A program made the position numbers and the translations under genes. Positions 8,269-16,089 of a DNA stretch of 37,040 nt are shown in pieces. Below the pieces are notes generated by a model, which saw only the letters and a program-made list of their open reading frames with translations, did not search any database and had not been told where the DNA came from. The stretch spans positions 1 through 37,040 of the forward strand of contig CAYJLD010000017.1 in the NCBI GenBank assembly GCA_964371195.1. Direction: 5' to 3'. Source of the stretch: CAYJAD01 sp964371195. Lineage in GTDB: Bacteria > Desulfobacterota > Desulfovibrionia > Desulfovibrionales > Desulfovibrionaceae. The number at the start of each line of letters is the position of its first letter. The stretch's first letter is position 1.

Positions 8269-9369
8269 ATGTCTGGTAATACCTTTGGGCATTTATTTCG
8301 CTTAACTACTTTTGGGGAGTCACATGGGGTGGCACTTGGTGGTATTGTTGATGGTTGTCCGGCTAATATAGAAATTAATGAAACTTATATCCAAGAGCGC
8401 TTAAATAGGCGTCGGCCTAAGGGTATGGATGGTGGAGCGGATGCCTTAGCTACTACCAATCGTAAAGAATCAGATAAAGTACGTTTGCTTAGTGGGATTT
8501 TTGAAAATAAAACCACAGGAACTCCCATTGCTTTTGTAATTGAAAATGAAAATCAGCGCTCCGCTGATTATGGTGACTTGGCAAGAATATTTAGGCCAGG
8601 TCATGCTGATATTAGTTATGAACAAAAATATGGTTTTAGAGATTATCGCGGGGGTGGGCGCTCCTCAGGGCGTGAGACTGTGGCAAGGGTTGCTGGTGCA
8701 GCAATTGCTGAACGTATACTTGAGGCAATGGGGATAAAAGTCTACGCAGCCACTGTGGAAATTGGTGGTATTGGTGTTGATGAAAGCCTTGTGGATATGT
8801 CCAAGGCATTAGATCAACCATTTTTTGCGGCAAGCTCTAAAAGTATAGTTAATTGGGAAGAGCTAATTACAAAAGTTAGAAAAGAAAATGATACTCTAGG
8901 TGGCATTGTGCGCATTGAAGCTAAAAATGTTCCAGCTGGTCTTGGTGAGCCTGTTTTTCATAAACTTGATGCCATGCTTGCAGCAGCTTTAATGAGTGTT
9001 GGTGCGGTTAAGGGGGTTGAAGTGGGAGCTGGTTTTGCTGCTGCACGTATGCGAGGCTCAACTAATAATGACCCGATTTTAGCCGCACAAGATGGGCGTA
9101 CAAGTTTTGCATCCAATAATGCTGGCGGCATTTTAGGTGGTATTTCATCTGGTCAAGATATTGTTTTGCATGCAGCCATAAAGCCCATTCCATCCATTGC
9201 TATGGAGCAAGATAGCATTGACCATAATGGTCAGGCTGTGAAGTTAAGAGTGGGTGGGCGACATGATATTTGTGCTATTCCGCGTGTGGTGCCGGTGATT
9301 AAGGCCATGGTGGAGTTGAGCTTAGCCGATGCCCTACTTATGCAAGGCCGTATGGAAGTGCTTAAATGA
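8269..9369 (+). CDS. aroC: Chorismate synthase
   Basis: Converts 5-enolpyruvylshikimate-3-phosphate to chorismate using reduced FMN. The family signatures are plain: FRLTTFGESHG near the N-terminus, RRRPKGMDGGAD, the RPGHADI...YRGGGRSSGRET block, and the C-terminal RVGGRHDICAIPR. I chose ATG 8269, in frame inside a frame open from GTG 8221, because GGAG lies five bases before it and the protein then begins directly at the family N-terminus (MSGNTFGHLF), giving a normal 366 aa. Its last codons overlap recD2 by 4 nt (ATGA), a sign of translational coupling. With aroK it forms an aromatic-amino-acid cluster. Confidence 0.96.
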   Translation: MSGNTFGHLFRLTTFGESHGVALGGIVDGCPANIEINETYIQERLNRRRPKGMDGGADALATTNRKESDKVRLLSGIFENKTTGTPIAFVIENENQRSADYGDLARIFRPGHADISYEQKYGFRDYRGGGRSSGRETVARVAGAAIAERILEAMGIKVYAATVEIGGIGVDESLVDMSKALDQPFFAASSKSIVNWEELITKVRKENDTLGGIVRIEAKNVPAGLGEPVFHKLDAMLAAALMSVGAVKGVEVGAGFAAARMRGSTNNDPILAAQDGRTSFASNNAGGILGGISSGQDIVLHAAIKPIPSIAMEQDSIDHNGQAVKLRVGGRHDICAIPRVVPVIKAMVELSLADALLMQGRMEVLK

Positions 9370-11558
9370 GTGAAACCCACGAAATCATCGCTGAAAGTGT
9401 AGAGCTAGATGCCAGTGTTGAGCGCATTTTTTTTCATAATGAAGAAAATGGTTATACAGTTATGCGGCTTATACCAAGTGGTGCAAAGGATATGTGTACT
9501 GCCACTGGGTATATGATTAACCCCAAGGTGGGTGTACAAGTTCATATTGTAGGTACTTGGGTAAATAATGCAAAGTATGGGCGGCAAATTGCCATGAGTA
9601 GTTGTGAGGAAAAATTACCAGCAACCACTGAAGGTATAAGGCTTTTCTTAGCGTCTGACTTGATAAAAGGCATTGGTGAGGTTGTGGCAGGGCGCATTGT
9701 GGAGGCTTTTGGTGAAAATACCATACGTATACTTGATGAAGAGCCAGAAAAACTTTCTCAAATACAGGGTATTGGAAAGAAAATTTTACCTCGTATTATA
9801 AAAAGTTGGAATGAAAATCGCGGTACACGCGAATTAATGGTTTTTTTGCAACCGTATGGTATTACGGCTAATTATGCAGTACGCATTTATAAGCATTATG
9901 GACCGTCGGCTTTAGAAATTATTAAAAATAATCCTTATGTTATGGCCATGGATATGCGTGGTATTGGCTTTGTCACAGCTGATAATGCTGCGCAAAAATT
10001 GGGTTTTAGCAAGGATAATCCTTTGCGTGCTGAGGCTGGTTTACTCTATACCCTTACAAAATGTTCTGATGATGGACATGTATTTATGCCTAAGGAGGCC
10101 TTACTCACCCTAACTTCAGATAATTTAGAAATTGCATATGATTTGGTGGAAGATGCTATTATAAGCCTTGAGCGAGATGGGCGCATTGTATGTGAAGTGT
10201 TGGAAGGTGAGGAAGGTATTTATCTATCGCGTTATTATCATTATGAAAGTAAAATTGCATTTTATTTAAAGCGTATTTTACACTCGCCAAAGTCAGTTCA
10301 TTTTAAAAATCCAGAAGCTATTGTTGAGGAAGTGGTCAACTCATTATCCATTGATATGGCCCCAGAGCAAAGAGAGGCTATAAGCACTTCAACTCAGTCA
10401 AAGGTTATGGTTTTAACTGGTGGTCCAGGAACAGGTAAAACTACAATTATTAATGCTATTATTAAGGTATTTGAAAAGGTCAAAGCAAAAATTTTGCTTG
10501 CTGCTCCCACAGGGCGCGCTGCTAAACGCATGGCTGAGGCAACTAAACGAGAAGCTAAAACCATACATCGCTTACTTGAATTTAATCCTTCAGAAGATGG
10601 CTTTGCCAGAAATGAAAATAATCCACTAGCTTGCTCATTAATGGTTGTTGATGAAGCATCTATGATGGATACATTGCTTTTTTATCATTTATTAAAAGCA
10701 GCTCCTTTAGGCGCCACTATTTTATTAGTGGGAGATGTGTATCAATTACCCTCAGTTGGGCCTGGTAATGTGCTTAAGGATATTATAGCGTCCAAATCTG
10801 TTCCAGTGGTTGAGCTTACAGAAATTTTTAGACAATCTGCTGAAAGTGAAATTATTTGCAATGCGCACTTAATTAATAAAGGTGAAGTGCCCATGTTAGA
10901 GTCACATAAGGATAGATTAAGTGACTTTTATTTTATTCATCAAAATGATCCCGAAAGAGCCGCAGCCTTGGTAGTTGATTTAGTAAAAAATCACATTCCA
11001 CGCCGCTTCGGTCTAAACCCTGTAGATGATATTCAAGTGCTAACTCCTATGCATAAAGGGTCCGTGGGGGCAGGCAATTTAAATACCTTATTACAGCAAG
11101 CTTTAGTGCCTAATAGAGATCAACAAATTCAGCGTGGAGAGCGTTTTTTTTGTATAGATGATAAGGTTATGCAAATCCGCAATAATTACGACAAAGACGT
11201 ATTTAATGGTGATATTGGGCGCATTGTAATTATGGATATGAAGGAGCGCACCTTAACTGTGCGTTATGATGAGCGCAATGTTCCCTATGACTTTGATCAA
11301 TTAGATGAAATTGTGCCAGCCTATGCCATATCCATACATAAATCCCAAGGTTCAGAATACCCAGCTGTTGTTATTCCGCTAATGACCCAACATTATGTGC
11401 TTTTGCAGCGTAATTTAGTGTATACTGGTGTTACGCGCGGTAAACAGTTGGTTATCTTGGTGGGCGAAAAGCGCGCCTTGCACATGGCCATTAAGAATAA
11501 TCGCACTCACAAGCGCTTTACCCGTTTGTGCCAACGCTTATCCGTTCCTACCATTTAA
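9366..11558 (+). CDS. recD2: RecD2-type SF1 DNA helicase
   Basis: ATP-dependent 5'-3' DNA helicase of the RecD2/YrrC kind, acting in DNA repair without RecB and RecC. The 730-aa chain has a long N-terminal extension with helix-hairpin-helix-like repeats (LIKGIGEVVAGRIVEAFG and LSQIQGIGKKILPRI). It then has the P-loop TGGPGTGKTT at about residues 351-360, motif II VVDEASMMD, a GDVYQLPSVGPGNVL motif and the C-terminal AISIHKSQGSEYPAVVIP with VYTGVTRGK. The long N-terminal region separates it from RecBCD-type RecD. It is translationally coupled to aroC through an ATGA overlap; the link to aromatic synthesis is probably only positional. Confidence 0.93.
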   Translation: MSETHEIIAESVELDASVERIFFHNEENGYTVMRLIPSGAKDMCTATGYMINPKVGVQVHIVGTWVNNAKYGRQIAMSSCEEKLPATTEGIRLFLASDLIKGIGEVVAGRIVEAFGENTIRILDEEPEKLSQIQGIGKKILPRIIKSWNENRGTRELMVFLQPYGITANYAVRIYKHYGPSALEIIKNNPYVMAMDMRGIGFVTADNAAQKLGFSKDNPLRAEAGLLYTLTKCSDDGHVFMPKEALLTLTSDNLEIAYDLVEDAIISLERDGRIVCEVLEGEEGIYLSRYYHYESKIAFYLKRILHSPKSVHFKNPEAIVEEVVNSLSIDMAPEQREAISTSTQSKVMVLTGGPGTGKTTIINAIIKVFEKVKAKILLAAPTGRAAKRMAEATKREAKTIHRLLEFNPSEDGFARNENNPLACSLMVVDEASMMDTLLFYHLLKAAPLGATILLVGDVYQLPSVGPGNVLKDIIASKSVPVVELTEIFRQSAESEIICNAHLINKGEVPMLESHKDRLSDFYFIHQNDPERAAALVVDLVKNHIPRRFGLNPVDDIQVLTPMHKGSVGAGNLNTLLQQALVPNRDQQIQRGERFFCIDDKVMQIRNNYDKDVFNGDIGRIVIMDMKERTLTVRYDERNVPYDFDQLDEIVPAYAISIHKSQGSEYPAVVIPLMTQHYVLLQRNLVYTGVTRGKQLVILVGEKRALHMAIKNNRTHKRFTRLCQRLSVPTI

Positions 11559-11562
11559 TAAA

Positions 11563-11578
11563 ACGTGAAGTTTCACGT
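11563..11578 (+). terminator. Weak hairpin after recD2
   Basis: ACGTGAA (11563-11569) pairs with TTCACGT (11572-11578) directly after the recD2 stop codon. The loop is minimal and the following sequence (ATTTCACTATTTG) is only loosely U-rich, so it may be a leaky terminator. Confidence 0.3.
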
Positions 11579-11594
11579 ATTTCACTATTTGTTT

Positions 11595-11634
11595 TATTTG
11601 TAAAAAAATATATATTATGCTATAATAAGGCCGG
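11595..11634 (+). promoter_or_regulatory. Candidate promoter for the exported nuclease gene
   Basis: Within this stretch TTGTAA is followed after 17 nt by a perfect TATAAT, just upstream of the phospholipase-D-type gene. It implies that gene can be transcribed independently of recD2. Only the -10 box is strong. Confidence 0.45.
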
Positions 11635-11671
11635 ACTAGGTTATTCATACCCATAAGTATTGGTTTATTAT

Positions 11672-12208
11672 ATGCATATAAGATTTTTTATACTTGTATT
11701 ATCGCTGTTTATATGCTTTACCTCGCAAAGCATAGGAAAAGAAATTGTTTATCCTATGGCGGAGGCAAAGGTATATTTTTCACCGCGCGGTGGTGCAGAG
11801 CAAGCTATAGTTAATGCACTGGATTGTGCTAAAGATGAAGTGCGCTTAATGGCTTATAGCTTTACTGCCAAACCAATTGCTGATGCTTTAATTAGGAGCC
11901 ATAAACGTGGAGTACATGTAACTGTTATATTGGATAAATCACAATTAAAGGCACGTGCTAGCAAGATGAAGGATTTGGTTAATCATGGAATTTTGGTTTA
12001 CGTGGATAGAGCCCATGCTATTGCACATAATAAGGTGATTATCATAGATAAAAAAACTATTATTACCGGTAGTTATAATTTTAGTCAGGCTGCTGAACAA
12101 CGTAATGCTGAAAATGTTTTAATTATGGATGCCAAAGAACTAGCACAAAGATATTTACAAAACTTTGAAAAGCATATGCAACATTCTATAAGAATAGTAA
12201 AATTTTAA
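11672..12208 (+). CDS. Exported phospholipase-D-family endonuclease (Nuc-like)
   Basis: A 178-aa protein with one HKD motif: H119-N-K121, D126, then G133-S-Y-N136. Such single-motif members of the phospholipase D superfamily (the Nuc type) dimerise to build one active site and act as metal-independent nucleases. An N-terminal hydrophobic stretch (residues 3-16, FFILVLSLFICF) is a signal peptide or membrane anchor, so it should act in the periplasm. I prefer ATG 11672; a TTG at 11660 in the same frame would add four residues and neither has a clear ribosome-binding site. Biological role is open: DNA scavenging, uptake or host-DNA degradation. Confidence 0.82.
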   Translation: MHIRFFILVLSLFICFTSQSIGKEIVYPMAEAKVYFSPRGGAEQAIVNALDCAKDEVRLMAYSFTAKPIADALIRSHKRGVHVTVILDKSQLKARASKMKDLVNHGILVYVDRAHAIAHNKVIIIDKKTIITGSYNFSQAAEQRNAENVLIMDAKELAQRYLQNFEKHMQHSIRIVKF

Positions 12209-12213
12209 AAAAT

Positions 12214-12275
12214 ACAAAAAATGCGTGAATATTCGCAAACTCGCACTAAAAAACTTTTTATTGTATCATAATAAT
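12214..12275 (+). repeat. 62-nt intergenic element, copy A (sodC leader)
   Basis: This stretch aligns without gaps to 29610-29671 in front of gltX. By my hand alignment 44 of 62 bases agree, in blocks ACAAAA, TGCGTGAAT, CTAAAAAAC and CATAATAAT, while the middle 15 bases differ. Each copy lies about 120-130 nt before a start codon. Function unknown; possibly a shared promoter, operator or RNA element. Confidence 0.5.
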
Positions 12276-12395
12276 GCCGTTTACTAAATGTAAAAAATCT
12301 TGTAGATAATTAAAGTAAATAATATAGTTCTTGATAATAAAAACTATTTGTGATAATGAAGCATGTATAAATGAATTTTTTAAGGAGGCCTTATA

Positions 12396-12956
12396 ATGAA
12401 ACGTATTTTTGGTTTATTTTCTCTTCTACTTGTTTTTGGTCTGGTAGTATCCTTTGCAAGCACAGCTCAAGCCGCTGGTAAGTCAATGGACGTTGAAGTT
12501 TTTGAATTGACAACAGAAAATCCTTCTGGTTTAGGTAAATCCCTAGGTAAGGTGACCTTTGTTGAAACTCCCGATGGCTTAATTATTAGACCAATGCTAA
12601 AAGGTCTTCCTCCAGGTAGTCATGGTTTTCATATTCATGAAAATCCTGACCTTGGTCCAGTAGAAAAAGATGGTAAGCTTGTAGCTGGTTTAAAGGCCGG
12701 TGGGCACTATGATCCTAAAATGACAAAAATGCACTTAGGCCCTTATGATGATGCTGGTCACTTGGGTGACTTGCCAATTCTTTTTGTAGCTAAGGATGGC
12801 ACAACCCCTGTGGCTTCACTAGCTCCACGTATTAAATCTTTAGACATGATTAAAAATCGCTCTCTCATGATTCATGTGCATGGCGATAATTATTCAGACA
12901 AGCCCAAAACTCTTGGCGGTGGCGGTCCTAGACTAGCTGGCGGAATTATTAAATAG
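12396..12956 (+). CDS. sodC: Periplasmic Cu,Zn superoxide dismutase lacking the structural disulfide
   Basis: Dismutates superoxide in the periplasm. The 186-aa precursor has a signal peptide ending AQA (residue 26) and the full metal-ligand set: H79 and H81 (GFHIH), bridging H104 (GGHYDP), H113 (HLGP), H122 and D125 (GHLGDLP), and H160 (MIHVHGDN). The electrostatic-guidance arginine is R179. The protein contains no cysteine at all. The two positions that form the conserved disulfide in the family are L86 (normally SC) and G182 (normally ACG). A strong AAGGAGG precedes the ATG. The gene is monocistronic, with hairpins on its 3' side. Loss of the disulfide fits an anaerobe's periplasm, but that is inference. 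Confidence 0.93.
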   Translation: MKRIFGLFSLLLVFGLVVSFASTAQAAGKSMDVEVFELTTENPSGLGKSLGKVTFVETPDGLIIRPMLKGLPPGSHGFHIHENPDLGPVEKDGKLVAGLKAGGHYDPKMTKMHLGPYDDAGHLGDLPILFVAKDGTTPVASLAPRIKSLDMIKNRSLMIHVHGDNYSDKPKTLGGGGPRLAGGIIK

Positions 12957-12976
12957 TCGACATTGAAAAACATGAT

Positions 12977-13000
12977 AACTGTTTGAAACAAGACAGTTTT
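12977..13000 (+). terminator. Hairpin after sodC
   Basis: AACTGTTTG (12977-12985) pairs with the stretch ending ACAGTT (12998) across a short loop and is followed by UUUU. A modest intrinsic terminator for sodC. Confidence 0.4.
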
Positions 13001-13018
13001 ATAGTTTAAATGAGCTAG

Positions 13019-13065
13019 TAAAATTGCCAGAAACAAGAGCATGGCACGAATTTCTGGTAATTTTA
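13019..13065. repeat. Long inverted repeat downstream of sodC
   Basis: Arms 13019-13033 and 13051-13065 pair over 15 bp with a single G-U wobble and a 17-nt loop. No U-run follows, so it is not an ordinary terminator. A further A/T-rich hairpin (GCAAAAAAC...GTTTTTTAGC) follows at about 13070-13090. Confidence 0.6.
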
Positions 13066-13124
13066 TGTAGCAAAAAACAAGTTTTTTAGCATCGACTAAA
13101 TAGTTTTTTTGTCTTTGAAAATTT

Positions 13125-13159
13125 AAATCCCCATGGAGTTTATTCATGGGGATTTTTTT
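13125..13159. terminator. Bidirectional rho-independent terminator between sodC and holB
   Basis: AAATCCCCATG (13125-13135) pairs perfectly with CATGGGGATTT (13145-13155), with a 9-nt loop and seven T residues at 13153-13159 on the + strand. On the minus strand the hairpin is followed by TTTAAATTTT. It lies between converging genes and should end both the sodC and the purA-holB transcripts. Confidence 0.85.
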
Positions 13160-13180
13160 GCATTTTGCAAAATTACTGAA

Positions 13181-14128
13181 TCAATATTTATCTTCATTAC
13201 ATAATACATATAATTGTGTAGCCAGGTTATCTAAAACACGAGCCGGATGTACATTATAAAAAAGTGCGTCTTGGGCTTCATCTAGCTTTTGGGCCAGAGC
13301 TAGGCTTTGTTTGGGGCTAAGTCTTGAAAACCATTGACTAAGTGTGCCCATGTTCTTTTCTGCTGCAAGGGCAGGTAATAAACATTTTTGACAAAGTAAT
13401 ACAATTTGTAACGCCAGATTATGATCAATGGTTCCCTTAGCTAAATCCCACCATTTGCGGCCATCTTGTAAAAAATTAGCAAGGCCTTGTTCCCATATGC
13501 TAAGTTCTGCTGTTATATGACGAGTTTTAGGCCAGGGTAGAGTTAGCACCCATGAACGTGAAACTAAGGTTGGCAAAAGTTGCTCACGTTGCGGAGTAAG
13601 TAATACAAAAATACTGGTAGGTGAGGGTTCTTCTAAAACCTTTAGTAGAGTATTGGCAGCGGAGTTGCGTTTCATTTCTATACCATTCATGATCACAACT
13701 CTTTTTTTGCCACTGCGGGTGGAGTCAGCCACCCGTGATTTTATATTAACAGCATTGTCTTTAGATAAGGCACGAATAGGGCCAGGGTTTTCTTCGTCTT
13801 CAGTATTGCTAATTCGTCCATCATAAACTAGCACATCCATATGTAAGTCTGCGCCAATATGTAAGCAGGCTTGGCATTTGCCACAAGGCGCTTTGCCTAG
13901 CTCCTCATGCTGTGAGTCACAATGCTGCAAAGCGGCCCAAAATCGTGCTAGTGCAAGGCGTTCTTCTTCTAATCCGCCCTCAATTAAAAGAACTTGGGGC
14001 GGATTAATGGCAAGCTTGCACAAAATACTGCGTACGTGGGCCAATTGATCTTGCCAAGCAGGGGCAAGAGCTTCTTGGGATGCATGGGCAGAAAGTTCTG
14101 GGCCAATATGCTTTGCAGCCTTTGCCAT
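13181..14128 (-). CDS. holB: DNA polymerase III delta' subunit
   Basis: Clamp-loader subunit of the replicative polymerase. The 315-aa protein has the Zn-binding knuckle (C70 and C82-G-K-C85-Q-A-C88) and the delta'-type segment IEMKRNSAANTLLKVLEEP followed by the SRS motif at 190-192 (SRC in most clamp-loader ATPases). A functional P-loop is missing where it would be expected (LLIEGGLEEERLALAR), as is usual for delta', which does not hydrolyse ATP. It starts five bases after the purA stop, so the two are co-transcribed and may be translationally coupled. Confidence 0.88.
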   Translation of the reverse strand: MAKAAKHIGPELSAHASQEALAPAWQDQLAHVRSILCKLAINPPQVLLIEGGLEEERLALARFWAALQHCDSQHEELGKAPCGKCQACLHIGADLHMDVLVYDGRISNTEDEENPGPIRALSKDNAVNIKSRVADSTRSGKKRVVIMNGIEMKRNSAANTLLKVLEEPSPTSIFVLLTPQREQLLPTLVSRSWVLTLPWPKTRHITAELSIWEQGLANFLQDGRKWWDLAKGTIDHNLALQIVLLCQKCLLPALAAEKNMGTLSQWFSRLSPKQSLALAQKLDEAQDALFYNVHPARVLDNLATQLYVLCNEDKY

Positions 14129-14133
14129 AAATT

Positions 14134-15411
14134 CTATAATTTTATGGTTTGATTACGCTCTGGGCCAACAGAAACATAGCTTATGGGCACATGACATAAT
14201 TCTTCAATGCGTTTAACATATTGTTGCACTGCTTCTGGTAGACTATCCCAAGTGGTGCAAGAACTAATATCTTCCATAAAACCAGGTAGCTCTTCATATA
14301 TTGGCTCAACATTGTCCAGAGCATTTTCCTCTTGTGGTGGAAAGTAAATGGTCTTACCTTCATATTTATAGCCAGTACAAATTTTAAGGGTGTTGAACCC
14401 TTGCATAACATCAAGCTTGGTAAGTGCAATGCCAGTAAGGCCGTTTAAACGTACACTTTCGCGTAAAATAACCATATCTAACCAGCCACAACGACGGGCT
14501 CGACCAGTAGTAGCACCAAATTCATGACCATTAGCTCTTAGAGTTTCGCCAGTTTGGTCTAATAACTCAGTTGGAAATGGACCAGCACCTACCCTTGTAG
14601 TATAAGCTTTAACTATGCCAATAATGTTATCTAGGGCTCTTGATGAAGCACCACTACCAACAGCAGCATTGGCAGCCACGGTGTTTGATGATGTAACAAA
14701 AGGGTATGTTCCATGGTCAATATCAAGATGTGTGCCTTGTGCACCTTCAAATAATATGCTTTGCCCCTTTGCCCAAGCTTGATCTATTTCAGTGGAAATG
14801 TCTGCAAGGTATGGTAAAATACGCTCAGCAATAGTCATTACTTCATTGAACACATCATCCACAGCCAATGGGGTGGCATTATATAGCTTTGTTAGAAGGA
14901 CATTTTTTTCTTCAAGGGCAACTGTTATCTTTGTGCGTAACAACTCTTTGTTGCCAAGGTCACTTGCGCGCACACCAATACGTGACATCTTATCTTCATA
15001 ACATGGCCCAATTCCACGTCCGGTAGTTCCAATTTTATTACCAGCTTTATGGTTTTCACGTGCCACATCAATAGCTTTATGATATGGAAGAATAAGATGA
15101 GCTTTTTTACTAATTTTTAGTCTCTTAGGTGAAACATCAATGCCTTTGGCTATAAGCTTGTCTATTTCTTCAAGTAAAACAAATGGATCACAAACTACCC
15201 CATTGCCAATGCAACAGAGCTTGTCTTCATGTAGTATACCTGAGGGGATAAGGTGTAGTATGGTTTGTTCTCCACCAACCTTGATGGTATGCCCTGCATT
15301 ATTACCGCCTTGAAAGCGAACGATAACATCTAAATCTGAGCTAAGTAAGTCAACAATTTTACCCTTACCTTCGTCACCCCATTGAGCACCGATAATGACA
15401 ATATTTGACAT
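14134..15411 (-). CDS. purA: Adenylosuccinate synthetase
   Basis: Makes adenylosuccinate from IMP, aspartate and GTP, the first committed step to AMP. The 425-aa chain begins with the GTP-binding loop GAQWGDEGKGK (catalytic D13) and has H41 in NNAGHT, IGTTGRGIGPCYEDK, FEGAQGTHLDID, and the C-terminal TTGRARRCGWLD block. Length is normal. AGGA precedes the ATG at 15411. The co-transcribed holB follows. The AICAR transformylase encoded divergently about 700 bp away supplies the upstream purine steps. Confidence 0.97.
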   Translation of the reverse strand: MSNIVIIGAQWGDEGKGKIVDLLSSDLDVIVRFQGGNNAGHTIKVGGEQTILHLIPSGILHEDKLCCIGNGVVCDPFVLLEEIDKLIAKGIDVSPKRLKISKKAHLILPYHKAIDVARENHKAGNKIGTTGRGIGPCYEDKMSRIGVRASDLGNKELLRTKITVALEEKNVLLTKLYNATPLAVDDVFNEVMTIAERILPYLADISTEIDQAWAKGQSILFEGAQGTHLDIDHGTYPFVTSSNTVAANAAVGSGASSRALDNIIGIVKAYTTRVGAGPFPTELLDQTGETLRANGHEFGATTGRARRCGWLDMVILRESVRLNGLTGIALTKLDVMQGFNTLKICTGYKYEGKTIYFPPQEENALDNVEPIYEELPGFMEDISSCTTWDSLPEAVQQYVKRIEELCHVPISYVSVGPERNQTIKL

Positions 15412-15460
15412 TTTTAGTCCTGCCTATTGGATATTTTAAACTTTATAAGTAAATTATTAT

Positions 15461-15489
15461 ATTATACACAAAAAACCAGTGTGCTTGTA
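15461..15489 (-). promoter_or_regulatory. Weak candidate promoter for purA
   Basis: On the minus strand a perfect TATAAT (complement of 15461-15466) lies about 50 nt before the purA start. The sequence 17 nt upstream (TACAAG) is a poor -35 box, so an activator or readthrough from the 113-aa gene may also contribute. Confidence 0.3.
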
Positions 15490-15563
15490 CTATGTCACGC
15501 CTTTGAAGTCAAATGTCTTTACCGTGTACATGAGTAAAATTTTCATATTTGCATGCTAAGAGT

Positions 15564-15905
15564 TTATTTTTTGGATTTATTTTTTTTTCGGTCCCCAAAG
15601 CTTAATTGTGTGGCACGTTCTTTCACTGGTTCTTTATCGTCATTAACAAATCTTTCCAAACTAAACTTTGGATTTTCTGGTGCATCTGTGCTTTGTGGGC
15701 GTAATTGTGTTGCCCATTGATAATTAAAAAGTTGATTTTTCCATCTTTTTGCTTGAATGAGTGAAAAAATTAATGCTGCTTCTTCCCAACGTTTTGTTGG
15801 TTCAAAGCGATTAACTTTATTAGCATAATTATCCCACAATGCAGTGAGTGAAGCTTCATCTATGGAGTCTAGTTGTTTGGCAAGCTTTATTAAAAGTTGT
15901 TCCAT
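15564..15905 (-). CDS. Small uncharacterised protein upstream of purA
   Basis: A 113-aa protein without a recognised family. It is predicted helical in the N-terminal two thirds (an acidic start with WDNYANKVNRFEPTKRWEEAALIFSL) and ends in a highly basic tail (RKKNKSKK) suggestive of nucleic-acid contact. AAGGAA lies just upstream of the ATG, supporting translation. It precedes purA on the same strand with a 152-nt gap and could share its transcript. No signal peptide and no membrane segment. Confidence 0.65.
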   Translation of the reverse strand: MEQLLIKLAKQLDSIDEASLTALWDNYANKVNRFEPTKRWEEAALIFSLIQAKRWKNQLFNYQWATQLRPQSTDAPENPKFSLERFVNDDKEPVKERATQLSFGDRKKNKSKK

Positions 15906-16089
15906 AATGTTTCCTTATTATAGCCCTTTGTATTTTAAGCAAAGCCTATCATGAAATAGGCATTGCGTACTCTACGCCAAAATTCTATAGGCTTCAAATG
16001 AAAATTGCCCCCTAGCCCGACTTATGGTAAGAACAAGCCTACATGAATTTGTAATTGTCATATACAAACGAATAATGCAGGGGATAAAG

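Noticed and set aside
11595..11645. Possible third copy of the 62-nt element upstream of the nuclease gene
   Set aside because: Only the A-run and TATAATAA part resembles it and the TGCGTGAAT block is missing; it is explained by a promoter.
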